Shown: piece by piece, positions 1 to 11,708 of the stretch
How positions within the stretch are numbered: the stretch's first letter is position 1
Layout of the letters: each line of letters starts with the position of its first letter
From: Neocallimastix lanati (nom. inval.)
Lineage: Eukaryota > Neocallimastigomycota > Neocallimastigomycetes > Neocallimastigales > Neocallimastigaceae
DNA: 19,500 nucleotides
NCBI GenBank assembly: GCA_016946835.1
Contig: JACVTC010000051.1
Location: 711,501 to 731,000 of the forward strand
Direction of reading: 5' to 3'
Translations under genes and position numbers: made by a program
Notes under the pieces: model-generated
Told to the model about the DNA's origin: nothing
What the model saw: the letters and a program-made list of their open reading frames with translations, nothing else
Databases searched by the model: none

Positions 1-119
1 TATTTTTAAATTATATAATGTATTTTTTTTTTTAAATGTAATACATAAAAATATATTAATATATTTAATAAAGCACAGGAAGTGTATTCTTTTCCTGGTC
101 TAAAAAAAATGAATAAATA

Positions 120-526
120 AATAAATACATTTTAGTTTTAAGGTTTATTGATGAAAAAATTAAACTTAATGATGTGGAATAGGGACAATTAGTTGACAAT
201 TTTTTTAAAAAAAGTTCAACTTCGTCGACTTTTCCGTATTTTATATGGGGATTGCGGAGTTTCTAACAAACGTAATACCAGTAATTTGTCAATCTTTTAG
301 ATTGATGATGAAATGGAATTCCGTTAAATCTATCGTTACTAGGAGCGTCGACATCGAAATGATAAGGCATGAATTTTCACCTCTTGGTGAAGTATCTGAT
401 ACAGATTCGGTTGATAACACTAGTACTGAAATTATTACTCGCAATAATGACGGTTTCGTTGCATATGAACTTTTTTCTGAATTTATTTATGCGCTTTATT
501 TTGAATATTACTTTTATTTCACATGA
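120..526 (+). pseudogene. Unrecognised coding-like stretch, probably broken
   Basis: This segment is clearly less AT-rich than its surroundings and reads like protein on the plus strand. From 302 to 526 one frame is open with mixed hydrophilic sequence (for example WNSVKSIVTRSVDIEMIRHE, then LGEVSDTDSVDN). From about 138 to 270 another frame reads RFIDEKIKLNDVE, a stop, then GQLVDNFFKKSSTSSTFPYF. Stops and frame changes separate the pieces, and no splice sites join them convincingly. An ATG at 245 opens a 93-codon frame but has no supporting context. I do not recognise the family. It could be an old transposon or gene fragment, or an exon of a gene that starts outside the window. The antisense strand is also partly open here, so the strand call is tentative. 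Confidence 0.3.
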
Positions 527-705
527 CTATTTAAAAAGAATTATTATTTATGATCAATTTAAACAAATAATATTTTTTTTATTAATTTTGTGTTTTTTAA
601 AAAAGATATTCATGTATAATAAATGAATAAATAAATAAATAAAGAAAAAGTTTGCTATAATTACGGTCATAAAATAATAATAATAATAACAATAAAAAAA
701 AAATA

Positions 706-2030
706 AATAATAATCTGGGATGTGATAGTTATTACCATTTAAGAAAAGCATTATTTGATTTATGAGGAGTAGACCCTTCATTCCATTCTTGTTTTACTTT
801 TAGTAAATTATCTTAACCATATGAAGAGCTATAATTTTATTGGTAGTCTTTTGATTTCTTACATATCCAATATAATGAACTAGACTGAACAACATCATGA
901 TTAATGACTGATGAACCTACAAGTAGTAACTTCACCAAACATATAGAAATTCTTTATCATCAATAACATTGGCATAATCATGAAATTTTGGAATAAAAAC
1001 ACTATTCATTGTTAAAACGAGAAATATGCTTTTACAGTATCAATACCAAAAAGCATCAATTCCTATATCCATATATTTAAACATTACCAAGATATTCCTA
1101 TACTCTTGGTAATTCAGTATTTAATTAACCTGGGGTTTCAGTTAATCTTTCCCATGAAATTATAACGTCCTTACGATAAGTATAATCATCGTTTTTTATG
1201 AGTCTATTACGAAGTTGATGTTGAGTATTAATATCGAGATCCTCATTTGCTAGTTTCGAATTGTGAATCAACTTTATTAAAGTTAAGTTCATGATAACCA
1301 TGAAAATCATAAAATGAACCATTTATGATTACTGAAAATAATCTAGAGAGCTATAAAACCAAAAGCCTTAATATAATCTAATTTATTGAAACAACTCTTG
1401 AAATTACCACAAAAACATGGATTATTATCGCCATTTCCAGCTCTGGCATCACCTTCACAATGATTATTAATGATTGAATTGTCATTAAAAAAAAAAAAGA
1501 GAAGTCATAAAAAAGTGAATAGTTTCTTCATGGAAATCACAATTAAGAGCTGGAATTGGTGGAGTAGTATTTGTTGAGATTCTTATTGTAGTAGTTCTAG
1601 GAGGTCTTCTAGTAGTAGCTTCTAGTAGTAGTAGTAGTAGTAGTAGTAGTGGAACAGGGGCTTATGAAACAATTTTAGATCGGAAGATCGGAAGCACCAT
1701 GGAGACCAACAATATTCACTATTTATTGTTGTTCATTTATATCATAATCACCACAATTTTTAACTTTGATAGATATCAACTTTACAAGTTTTAATAGCTA
1801 AATCTTTATTTTGAAAATCAGATATTTTACTTCCACCAAGAGTATTGTAACACCATGGAACTCCATTTATATTGGAAGCTTCCCAATATTATCCTATATT
1901 AGTACATTGCGCTCTAATAATACCATAATATCCACAGTCAGTACGATACATTGATTGAACATTATAGGAACAAGTTGTTTCTTTTAATAACATCAATTAC
2001 ACCGGCTGTAGCTAAATCTATAGTATGAGA
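706..2030 (-). pseudogene. Decayed trefoil + GH13 alpha-amylase-type gene
   Basis: Reading the minus strand from 2030 downward gives a recognisable secreted enzyme in pieces. A first P-type trefoil domain (about 1985-1845) shows YRTDCGYYGI, AQCTNIG and GVPWCYN. A second (about 1775-1685) shows NCGDYDINEQQ and, after a frame change, EYCWSPWCF. A Thr-rich linker follows (about 1663-1560), encoded partly by a CTA repeat. The GH13 barrel then begins with ETIHFFMT (about 1535) and continues with HCEGDARAGNG, KLDYIKAFGF (about 1390-1352), FYDFHGYHELNF and NDDYTYRKDVIISWE. The segment IDTVK (near 1046-1032) carries the nucleophile Asp of family 13, and MFGEV (942-928) carries the acid/base Glu. It ends with LNGNNYHIPDY near 706, where microsatellite DNA begins. 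TAA replaces a Cys position in trefoil 1, TAG follows GFIAL where family members have Trp, and frames change at least four times, so it is not functional. The C-terminal part is missing. Trefoil plus GH13 identity is from motif recognition. Confidence 0.82.
1592..1655. repeat. Imperfect AGT (TAG) microsatellite
   Basis: Repeats of AGT/TAG at 1618-1655, with looser copies from 1592, lie inside the Thr-rich linker of the trefoil-GH13 relic. On the coding strand they read as ACT or CTA according to frame, so slippage here may have helped disrupt the gene. Confidence 0.7.
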
Positions 2031-2399
2031 AATTAAAAAAAAATCTTTTTTATTCTAATTTTTATTTTATTTTTTTTTTTTATTTTTAATAAAATTTTAA
2101 ATAAAACAATTATTTATATTTTTTTTATTAATTTATCTTATATATTTTATATTATTTAAATATAATTTAAATGAAGTAATAAATATATTTTATTTTGCTT
2201 TATAAAATATTATGTATTACTAATGTTATTTTTAATAATAGTTTTTTTTTTTTTTTTAAAAAAATATGTATATATAATTTACCTCTTTTTTTTTTTAAAA
2301 AAAAAAAAAGTATATAAAATATACATCTTTCCATGATATGATAATTCTTTTTAATGAATATAAAAAAAAAATTACAAAGACTATAATAAATTACAATAT
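2031..2399. other. AT-rich spacer, no gene seen
   Basis: Nearly pure A/T with several T-run/A-run mirror palindromes (for example around 2240-2266 and 2286-2310). No open frame with coding character was seen on either strand. Confidence 0.7.
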
Positions 2400-2507
2400 T
2401 TAAATTGATTTATAAATCAAAAAATATATAATAATATATTATAAATTTACATATTAATAAATTTATAATATATTATTATATATTTATTGATTTATAAATC
2501 AATTTAA
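2400..2507. repeat. Long inverted repeat, 49-bp arms
   Basis: Arms at 2400-2448 and 2459-2507 are reverse complements with one mismatch and enclose a 10-nt spacer (acatattaat). Each arm begins with a smaller palindrome, gatttataaatc. The perfection over 49 bp is well beyond what nearby AT-rich sequence offers by chance. It could be a MITE-like element or a recent inverted duplication. No clear target-site duplication was identified. Confidence 0.85.
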
Positions 2508-3007
2508 TCTTTATAAACTATAAAAATTAATATAATAGAATTGGAAATTTATGAAATTAAAATATTAATATTATATAGTTTATTATATATTAACTATATT
2601 ATATAATATTTCTTCTTTATTATATAATAAAGAATAAATACAATTATAAATTTTTACTATTATAATAATTATTAAAATAATAATATATTTTTAAAATATA
2701 AGTATTATAAGTTTTTTTTTTTTTTTTTTTTTTTTTTTATTGACGTGATATATTAAATTTTATACATTTAAATTTTTTAATATATATAAAATATAAATAT
2801 TTCCAAGAAATTATATTAATTTTGTTAAAACTTATCAATTCAGTTTAATTTTTTTTTTAAAAATAAAATATATTCATTAAATTTTGATATAAAATAAAAT
2901 AAAATAAAAAAATAAAAGAAATAACTATTTTTGCAGTTTTAGTATATTTAATATATAAATTCCTTAATATTTAAACTTTTAATTTATATGAGGTGGTTAA
3001 TGAAACA

Positions 3008-3090
3008 ATAATAATAATAATAATAATAATAATAATTATAATAATAATGATAATATATAATATAATAATATATAATATATATATATAATA
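3008..3090. repeat. TAA-type microsatellite, interrupted
   Basis: TAA repeats with interruptions and embedded TA runs, in non-coding DNA. Confidence 0.75.
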
Positions 3091-3544
3091 ATAAAAAAGA
3101 AAATTTATTATTGGGAATTATTAAATTTTCGAAATAAGAAATAAAAAAAAAAAGATTTGTGAAATATAGCAAAAAAAATATAGAAATTATATATAAACTG
3201 TATTATATGAATTTTGTATAAAAATAACAGAAAGTAATATTGTTAATAATAATACTTTTTTTCTAAGTACTGATTTTAATTTTTTAACATAAAATTGCAA
3301 AATTATTTTAATAGTCTGAAGTTTAATTGTATTTACATTTTTTTCTTTTTAATTGGAATTTATTAATTTTTTTTTTTTTCCTTGATATGGAATATTTTAT
3401 TTTATTAAAAAAATTTTTTCTTCTTTTTTTGGAACATTTATTTTATTATTGAAACTTTTTTTTTTTTTTTTAAAAATTAAAGTTATGTCATCAAATCATA
3501 GTTGAAAGCATCTTATTATATTTATTGATTTATTAATAAATATA

Positions 3545-3550
<6 letters not shown>

Positions 3551-3584
<34 letters not shown>
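3551..3584. repeat. Poly(T) run of 34
   Basis: An uninterrupted run of 34 T on the plus strand, about 570 bp upstream of the beta-helix protein gene. Long T runs of this kind recur throughout the window. Confidence 0.9.
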
Positions 3585-3892
3585 CGAAGAATTAACTTTA
3601 TTAGATATTATAAATATTTGAATTTTTGGATATTAAAAATAAAATTTTGAATTTAAATATATTATTTGACATAAATAAATTATTAATTAATAAAAATATA
3701 TTTTTTTCTTGGAGTTTAATAAATTTAAGTATATAATTTAAGGTTTGAATTAATAAATAATATAAATAATAATAATGATAAAGATAATAACAATAATAAT
3801 TGCTTATTAATATTAAAAATATATTAAAAAAATTTAAATGTGTGATAAAATTTGATAAAATTTTATTTGTTCTATTAAACACTTATTTATAT

Positions 3893-4010
3893 ACTATTTA
3901 TATGTATTTAAAATTAAATTTTCTGTATATAAAGTAGTTTTTTTATTAAAAACTATTTATATGCATTTTAAAATTAAATTTTCTGTATATAAATTAGTTT
4001 TTTTTTCTTT
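3893..4010 (+). promoter_or_regulatory. Duplicated ~60-bp promoter segment with TATA boxes
   Basis: Two tandem copies (about 3893-3951 and 3952-4010) share actatttatatg, taaaattaaattttctgtat and the following ataaa.tagtttttt. Each copy holds the string tatataaa (3926-3933 and 3986-3993), a good match to a eukaryotic TATA box. The boxes sit 228 and 168 bp before the ATG at 4154 of the secreted beta-helix protein. The duplication is seen directly; the promoter role is inferred from position and TATA match. Confidence 0.6.
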
Positions 4011-4153
4011 ATTTTATTCTTCTATTATTTATTTTTTTTTTTTATTAAAGTATTTTAAATTATAATATTCATCTTTAAATAATTTATTTGTAAATAATTA
4101 ACATTTAAAATTTAAAAATAAAAAAAAAAAAATAAAGATTAAAATTAAATACT

Positions 4154-7100
4154 ATGATATATAATAAAATTTTAATTACATTTATAGCTCTATTGATATT
4201 AAATTTAGTTAGAGCTGGAGATGAAGAAGAATCAACTGAAACTCCTGAAATTATTTTAACACCAGGTCCAATTACTAGTGAATATAAAAAGAAAGATTTA
4301 GATGTTTCTTATGATTCATCAAGTATTACTATTGAATGTACAGGTAATACATGTAATAGTGCTAGTGAGGGTGTTATAATAAATGAAGGAAATGTTACAA
4401 TCTCGTCTGCTGGAACTTATATTCTTCAAGGAACTTTACAAGGACAAGTATACATCTCAGCTACAAAGGAAGATTATATTCATTTGGTTTTAAATAATAT
4501 GTCAGTTACAAGTAGTAAAGGTCCTGCAATTCATGAAATTGAATGTGACAAATTAGTAATTACTACAGTTGGTGAAAATTCTCTTTCTGATACTGCTAGT
4601 GTTGATGATATTGATATTGTCAGTGATACTAATATAACTACTTCAGATGATGATCAAAAGAATGATAATGATGATGATGATGATGAAAATGAAGAAAATG
4701 ATGAAGACAAAATACCAAAAGCTTGTCTTTATGCCAAGAGTGACCTTTCATTAAATGGTGAAGGTACACTTAATGTTACTGGTAATGTAAAAGATGGTAT
4801 TAAGTGTAAAAAAGATTTAAAAATAGTTTCAGGAACTATTAATATTAAATCAAAGGAAAAGGGTATTAAAGCTAAAAATTCAATTACAATTAAAGAACCA
4901 ACTATCGATATTGATGCTGGAGATACAGGTATGAAAGTTTCTAAAGATGATGATCCAGAAAAGGGTTTCATTGTTATTGATGGAGGTAAAATTACTATTA
5001 AAAGTGGTAAAGATGCTGTACATGCTGAAAGTCATCTTTCAATTCATGGTGGATATATTGATGTTACAGAAAGTGAAGAAGGTCTTGAAGGTCAAATGAT
5101 TGATATTGATGGAGGTGAAATTCATGTTAATGCAAGTGATGATGGTATTAATGCTTCAAAGATTGGTGCTGTTAATGATGAATTTGGTCCAGGAGGTCCA
5201 GGAGGTCCAGGAGGTCCAGGCTTTCCAGGTTTTCCAGGTGACTTTAACAATACTATGGGTGGACCAGAAGGATTCCCAGGAGGTTTTCCAGGAAATTATA
5301 ATGGTAATAATAATGGTAATGGCAATACTTCATCTCAACAAAATCAAGATCACGAACAATCAATTAATAATGAAACCTCTAATACTTCAGTTCCTTCAGA
5401 ACCTTCCTCTGAAACTTCTATTCCATCAGAAGAATATCCGGTAGATGAAACTGTATCATCTGTTTTGGAAGAAGTAAATACCGTTTTTGTAACAACTACT
5501 AAAGTTGTTCCAAACAATATTGTTACAACTAAGGCTCCACCTTCCAATACTCTTCCAGATAAGACTCTTCCAACTCTTCCAACTAAGACTCCACCTTCCA
5601 ATACTCTTCCAGATAAAACTCTTCCAAATCTTCCAACTAAGACTCCACCTTCCAATACTCTTCCAGATAAGACTCTTCCAATTCTTCCAACTAAGACTCC
5701 ACCTTCCAATACTCTTCCAAGTAAGACTCTTTCAAATAAAAATCAACCAAATAATGGTAATGGTAACGGCAATCATCATAACGGTAATTTCGGAGGTTTT
5801 GATTTTGGAAGTACATATAGTGGAAGTGGAGAAAAAACTTCTAATAAAAATAAAAATGGAAAATCAACTAAAGTACCTGGTTTCGGTAATAACAATGATT
5901 ACAGCAGAAATGGTGGATATAATCAAAATAATGGTTTTGGTAGAAATAATGGCTATGGACAAAATAATGGTTATAGCAGAAACAATGGTTATGGACAAAA
6001 TAATGGCTATAATAGAAACAACGGTTATGGACAAAACAATGGTTATAGCAGAACCAATGGTTATGGACAAAATAATGGCTATAATAGAAACAATGGCTAT
6101 GGACAAAATAGTGGTTATAGCAGAAACAATGGATATGGACAAAACAATGGTTATAGCAGAAACAATGGTTATAGCAGAAACAATGGTTATAGCAGAAACA
6201 ATGGTTATGGACAAAACAATGGTTATAGCAGAAACAATGGCTATGGACAAAATAATGGTTATAGCAGAAACAATGGATATGGACAAAATAGTGGTTATAG
6301 CAGAAACAATGGTTATGGACAGAGTAGTGGCTATAATAAAAACAATGGTTATGGTCAAAATAACAATATGAAGAATACTAGTCAAGGAAATAATAGTTGG
6401 AATAGTAACAAAAAAACAACTACTAAAACTATTTATGTTACTTCAACTATTAAGAGGAATAATTCTTTACCAACATTTAATTCGAATCCATATAATAAAA
6501 ATATAAAATACTTTGACAAGAGAGGTAATACAAAAAATGATGAACAAGTTTATATTAAAATTACAAGTGGAAAAGTTTATGTTAAGGTTGATGGTCGTGA
6601 TGTTGATGGCATTGATTCAAATGGTTCTCTTTATATTGGTGGTGATGCTGAAGTTTATGTTAGCAATGGTTCAGGTGATATTTACGGAAATATGGCTTCC
6701 TTAGATTCAGAAAGTTCTAATGTTGTTGATATTGGTGCAACTGTTGTCGTTACTGCTTCAGGTATGTCTGGTCATGGTCCAGGCGGTCCAGGCGGTCCAG
6801 ATGGTATGAATGGTCCACCAGGAATGATGGGACAAGGACAAGGACGTGGCCAAAATCCACCAAATATGGGTAACCAAGAAGGTAATGTCTTCAATATTCC
6901 AGATAGCACAGCAAATATTGAAAATGAACAACCAACAAATGCTCCACAAATGGAAATGGAACAAGAGGATACGAATGTCATTATTGATACAAATATTGAT
7001 GAAAATGAAGTAAATAATTTAGTTGCCGAACAAAGTAATAATCAAAATGAAAATCAAAATCCATTTGATGGAATGAAAGGACAAAACTTTAATCAAACTA

Positions 7101-7426
7101 GTAATCCATTCGAAAATATGGGAGGCCGTGGTGGTCGTGGAGGTCCAGGTGGTATGGGCGGTCCAGGCGGTCCAGGAGGTCCAGGAATGGAAACTGGTGT
7201 TATTAAACAAGCAAATGTACAAGTTACTGTTGAATCTCAGGAAGCTGGTACTGAAATTATTCTTAAGGATAATGAAGATAATGTCATTATTTCTCATAAA
7301 CCAGAAACTGCTTATTCTAAGATACTTATTACAACACCAAAACTTGTTGTTGGTGCAAATTACACTGTTATTGCTGGAACTGAAACTCAAACAGTAACTG
7401 CTTCTGTTGATTCAGAATCCTCTTAA
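4154..7426 (+). CDS. Secreted Cthe_2159-family carbohydrate-binding protein with low-complexity insertions
   Basis: An intronless frame of 1090 residues. It opens with a signal peptide (residues 1-21, hydrophobic ITFIALLILNL, cleavage likely after VRA), so the product is exported. Residues about 45-163 and 186-343 form a repeating beta-strand pattern (TYILQGTLQGQVYIS, LNGEGTLNVTGNVKDGI, IDGGKITI, DDGINAS) typical of Pfam PF14262. Its founder, Cthe_2159, is a right-handed beta-helix that binds cellulose and polygalacturonate. The family resumes at 799-873 (VDGIDSNGSLYIGG) and at 1012-1090. The fold is thus split by an acidic loop (164-185), a large insertion (344-798) and a Gly/Met/Asn/Gln-rich insertion (874-1011). 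The large insertion holds Gly-Pro repeats, a Pro/Thr linker with an 18-residue repeat (462-527) and 25 hexapeptides such as NNGYGQ and NNGYSR (586-735). Absence of introns and the bacterial family suggest acquisition from rumen bacteria. I predict binding to plant cell wall polysaccharide rather than catalysis. Confidence 0.9.
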   Translation: MIYNKILITFIALLILNLVRAGDEEESTETPEIILTPGPITSEYKKKDLDVSYDSSSITIECTGNTCNSASEGVIINEGNVTISSAGTYILQGTLQGQVYISATKEDYIHLVLNNMSVTSSKGPAIHEIECDKLVITTVGENSLSDTASVDDIDIVSDTNITTSDDDQKNDNDDDDDENEENDEDKIPKACLYAKSDLSLNGEGTLNVTGNVKDGIKCKKDLKIVSGTINIKSKEKGIKAKNSITIKEPTIDIDAGDTGMKVSKDDDPEKGFIVIDGGKITIKSGKDAVHAESHLSIHGGYIDVTESEEGLEGQMIDIDGGEIHVNASDDGINASKIGAVNDEFGPGGPGGPGGPGFPGFPGDFNNTMGGPEGFPGGFPGNYNGNNNGNGNTSSQQNQDHEQSINNETSNTSVPSEPSSETSIPSEEYPVDETVSSVLEEVNTVFVTTTKVVPNNIVTTKAPPSNTLPDKTLPTLPTKTPPSNTLPDKTLPNLPTKTPPSNTLPDKTLPILPTKTPPSNTLPSKTLSNKNQPNNGNGNGNHHNGNFGGFDFGSTYSGSGEKTSNKNKNGKSTKVPGFGNNNDYSRNGGYNQNNGFGRNNGYGQNNGYSRNNGYGQNNGYNRNNGYGQNNGYSRTNGYGQNNGYNRNNGYGQNSGYSRNNGYGQNNGYSRNNGYSRNNGYSRNNGYGQNNGYSRNNGYGQNNGYSRNNGYGQNSGYSRNNGYGQSSGYNKNNGYGQNNNMKNTSQGNNSWNSNKKTTTKTIYVTSTIKRNNSLPTFNSNPYNKNIKYFDKRGNTKNDEQVYIKITSGKVYVKVDGRDVDGIDSNGSLYIGGDAEVYVSNGSGDIYGNMASLDSESSNVVDIGATVVVTASGMSGHGPGGPGGPDGMNGPPGMMGQGQGRGQNPPNMGNQEGNVFNIPDSTANIENEQPTNAPQMEMEQEDTNVIIDTNIDENEVNNLVAEQSNNQNENQNPFDGMKGQNFNQTSNPFENMGGRGGRGGPGGMGGPGGPGGPGMETGVIKQANVQVTVESQEAGTEIILKDNEDNVIISHKPETAYSKILITTPKLVVGANYTVIAGTETQTVTASVDSESS
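5537..5735 (+). repeat. 54-bp tandem repeat coding a Pro/Thr linker
   Basis: Copies start at 5537, 5591, 5645 and 5699 (the last partial). Each encodes the 18-residue unit PPSNTLPDKTLPxLPTKT. Copies are almost identical at the DNA level, so the expansion is recent. Pro/Thr-rich linkers of this kind in secreted fungal proteins are usually O-glycosylated spacers. Confidence 0.9.
5909..6358 (+). repeat. 18-bp tandem repeat, 25 units (NNGYGQ/NNGYSR)
   Basis: Exactly 25 units of 18 bp encode hexapeptides that mostly alternate NNGYGQ and NNGYSR, with variants NNGYNR, NSGYSR, TNGYGQ and SSGYNK. Because the unit is a multiple of three and lacks stops in other phases, it also keeps long spurious frames open on both strands. 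Confidence 0.95.
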
Positions 7427-7430
7427 AGTT

Positions 7431-7436
7431 AATAAA
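7431..7436 (+). terminator. Possible poly(A) signal AATAAA
   Basis: AATAAA begins five bases after the stop codon of the secreted beta-helix gene. In DNA this AT-rich the hexamer is common, so the call rests mainly on position. Confidence 0.35.
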
Positions 7437-7480
7437 ATTTTAATACATTTATTTTTTTTTTTTATTCCTTTAAAAATATA

Positions 7481-7519
7481 AATCAATATATAATTTTATT
7501 TTAAAATTATATATTGATT
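7481..7519 (+). terminator. 18-bp perfect hairpin in the 3' region
   Basis: Arms 7481-7498 and 7502-7519 are perfect reverse complements around a 3-nt TTT loop, 54 bp past the stop codon. It may lie in the 3' UTR or near the cleavage site of the upstream gene. Function is inferred from position only. Confidence 0.5.
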
Positions 7520-8126
7520 ATATAATGAAATGCCATTCTAATTCATTTGTATTATATATATATTTTTTTCTGTAATATAATAAATAGTTCTTTAGAATAA
7601 CTATATATATGTATTGAATAATAAAATAAAAAAAAAAAATAAATAGTGTTAAAAATAATATTGATTTTAACATGTATATTTTATATTTTAATTTTATTTA
7701 ATAAATATTATTTATGTATTTAAATAAAATATATTTTAATTTAATATTTAATATAATAAATTATATCATTAAAAAAAATATCATTTAAATTTTACATTTT
7801 TCTTTTTTTTGAAATATATATATTAAAATTATTTTTAATAAAGAATAATTATAATAAATATTATTCAAATATTAGAACTACTATGACTAATAATTAATAT
7901 AATAATAATAATTATATTAATAATTAATGATTATAATTATTATTAATATAATAATAATAATAATATTAAAAAATCATAAATGGGAATGTATAATACTTAT
8001 ATATATTCATATATAAATATATACAAAAATATAAATAAATATAAAATATGAAAATAATAATAATAATAAATAAATAATAAACATATAACAAATAAATGAA
8101 TAAATGATTTATAAATATATAAATAA

Positions 8127-8127
<1 letters not shown>
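7520..8127. other. AT-rich intergenic DNA, no gene seen
   Basis: Lies between the 3' ends of two convergent genes. It contains TA runs and short repeats of AATAATAAT and attaattatta. No frame with coding character was seen. Confidence 0.65.
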
Positions 8128-8195
<68 letters not shown>

Positions 8196-8200
8196 TTAAC

Positions 8201-8243
<43 letters not shown>

Positions 8244-8248
8244 TTAAC

Positions 8249-8329
<81 letters not shown>

Positions 8330-8333
8330 CAAC

Positions 8334-8386
<53 letters not shown>
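8128..8386. repeat. TAA microsatellite array, ~259 bp
   Basis: About 85 TAA units with a few changes (ATTAACA twice, an AACAACAAC block, a one-base shift near 8281). Antisense frames across it read as poly-Leu or poly-Ile, which are artefacts of the repeat. Confidence 0.95.
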
Positions 8387-9342
8387 GGACAAAACGATTA
8401 AAAAAAAAAAGAAAGAATGAAAGTAAGAAACAACTCAAAAAAGCTATATAATTGTTTTTCCTTATTTTAATAAAGTTTTTAGATATTACTATTCAATCAT
8501 CAAATATATAATTATTATATATTCTCCAATATTTTAATATTTGGTAAAATCCGGAATTTTATTTTATTTTGGTTTATAAGAATTTTATAATTAAATAATA
8601 ATCAAAAAAAAAAAAAAAAAAATAATGGTTATCATTTATATATTTTTATTATTCATTATTTTTAAATGTGAAAAAAAAAAAGTTTTAATTATTTATTAAT
8701 ATTATTTGAATAAGTTATAAATATCAATTAATGATAATTATTAAATTATTGTTTTCAAAGAAAAAAAAAAAAAAAAAAAATTATCATTATTAAATTTTAA
8801 TAATTCATTAAAAAAAGAAAATTTTATTAAATAAATATAAAATATAAAATATTATTAATTATATATAGAAATAGATATAGACTGAACTCTATAAGTTATA
8901 TATATATATATATATAACATAATTAATAATAATTTATTATATAAAAAGTTTGAATTTAAGTTGCAAAATTTTTATATATAAATATACATTATATATTATA
9001 TATATAAAAAAAATAAAATGATAAAAAATAAAACAAAATTATTAACAAAATATAGAATAAACAATACTAAATTAATTTAAAATTTTATACGAAATTGAAT
9101 AATTTATAGTATGATTAGTATATTCTTTAAGTATCTAATCATTTATTTTTTATATCATTTTGTAGATATTATTTTAAATTATGTATATAAATATTTAATT
9201 TAAATGGTTATAATCCAGTTTATAATTTTTTACCATAAGACTTATAATTATTTAATAGTTGTGAATATAAATTAATATATTATAAATAAATAAATAAATA
9301 TTTATGATACTAAAATAATCGTATCATTTATTACTTATTTGA
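8387..9342. other. AT-rich intergenic DNA, no gene seen
   Basis: Contains A runs of 18-20 (near 8606 and 8761) and TA runs at 8900-8917. No coding frame or structural RNA was recognised on either strand. Confidence 0.6.

Positions 9343-11708
<2,366 letters not shown>

Larger units (their letters stand above)
2508..3892. other. AT-rich intergenic DNA, no gene seen
   Basis: This stretch contains T runs of 27 (2712-2738) and 34 (3551-3584), a TAA-rich patch at 3008-3090 and many short A/T runs. The few open frames here (for example minus 3601-3882 and 2984-3172) are Ile/Tyr/Asn/Leu-rich translations of A/T sequence without any motif. I regard them as non-coding. Confidence 0.7.

Noticed and set aside
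1676-1696. Tandem GATCGGAA resembling the end of a sequencing adapter
   Set aside because: Only about 10 bases match the adapter and the copy is a short tandem duplication inside the second trefoil relic; too short to call contamination.
5505-6371. 288-codon plus-strand frame and 119- to 173-codon antisense frames over the repeat region
   Set aside because: They exist because the 18- and 54-bp repeats lack stops in several phases. Their products (for example MVIAETMVMDK-type repeats) are shifted readings of the real repeat protein.
7966-8438. Poly-Leu and poly-Ile antisense frames
   Set aside because: Artefacts of the intergenic TAA array.
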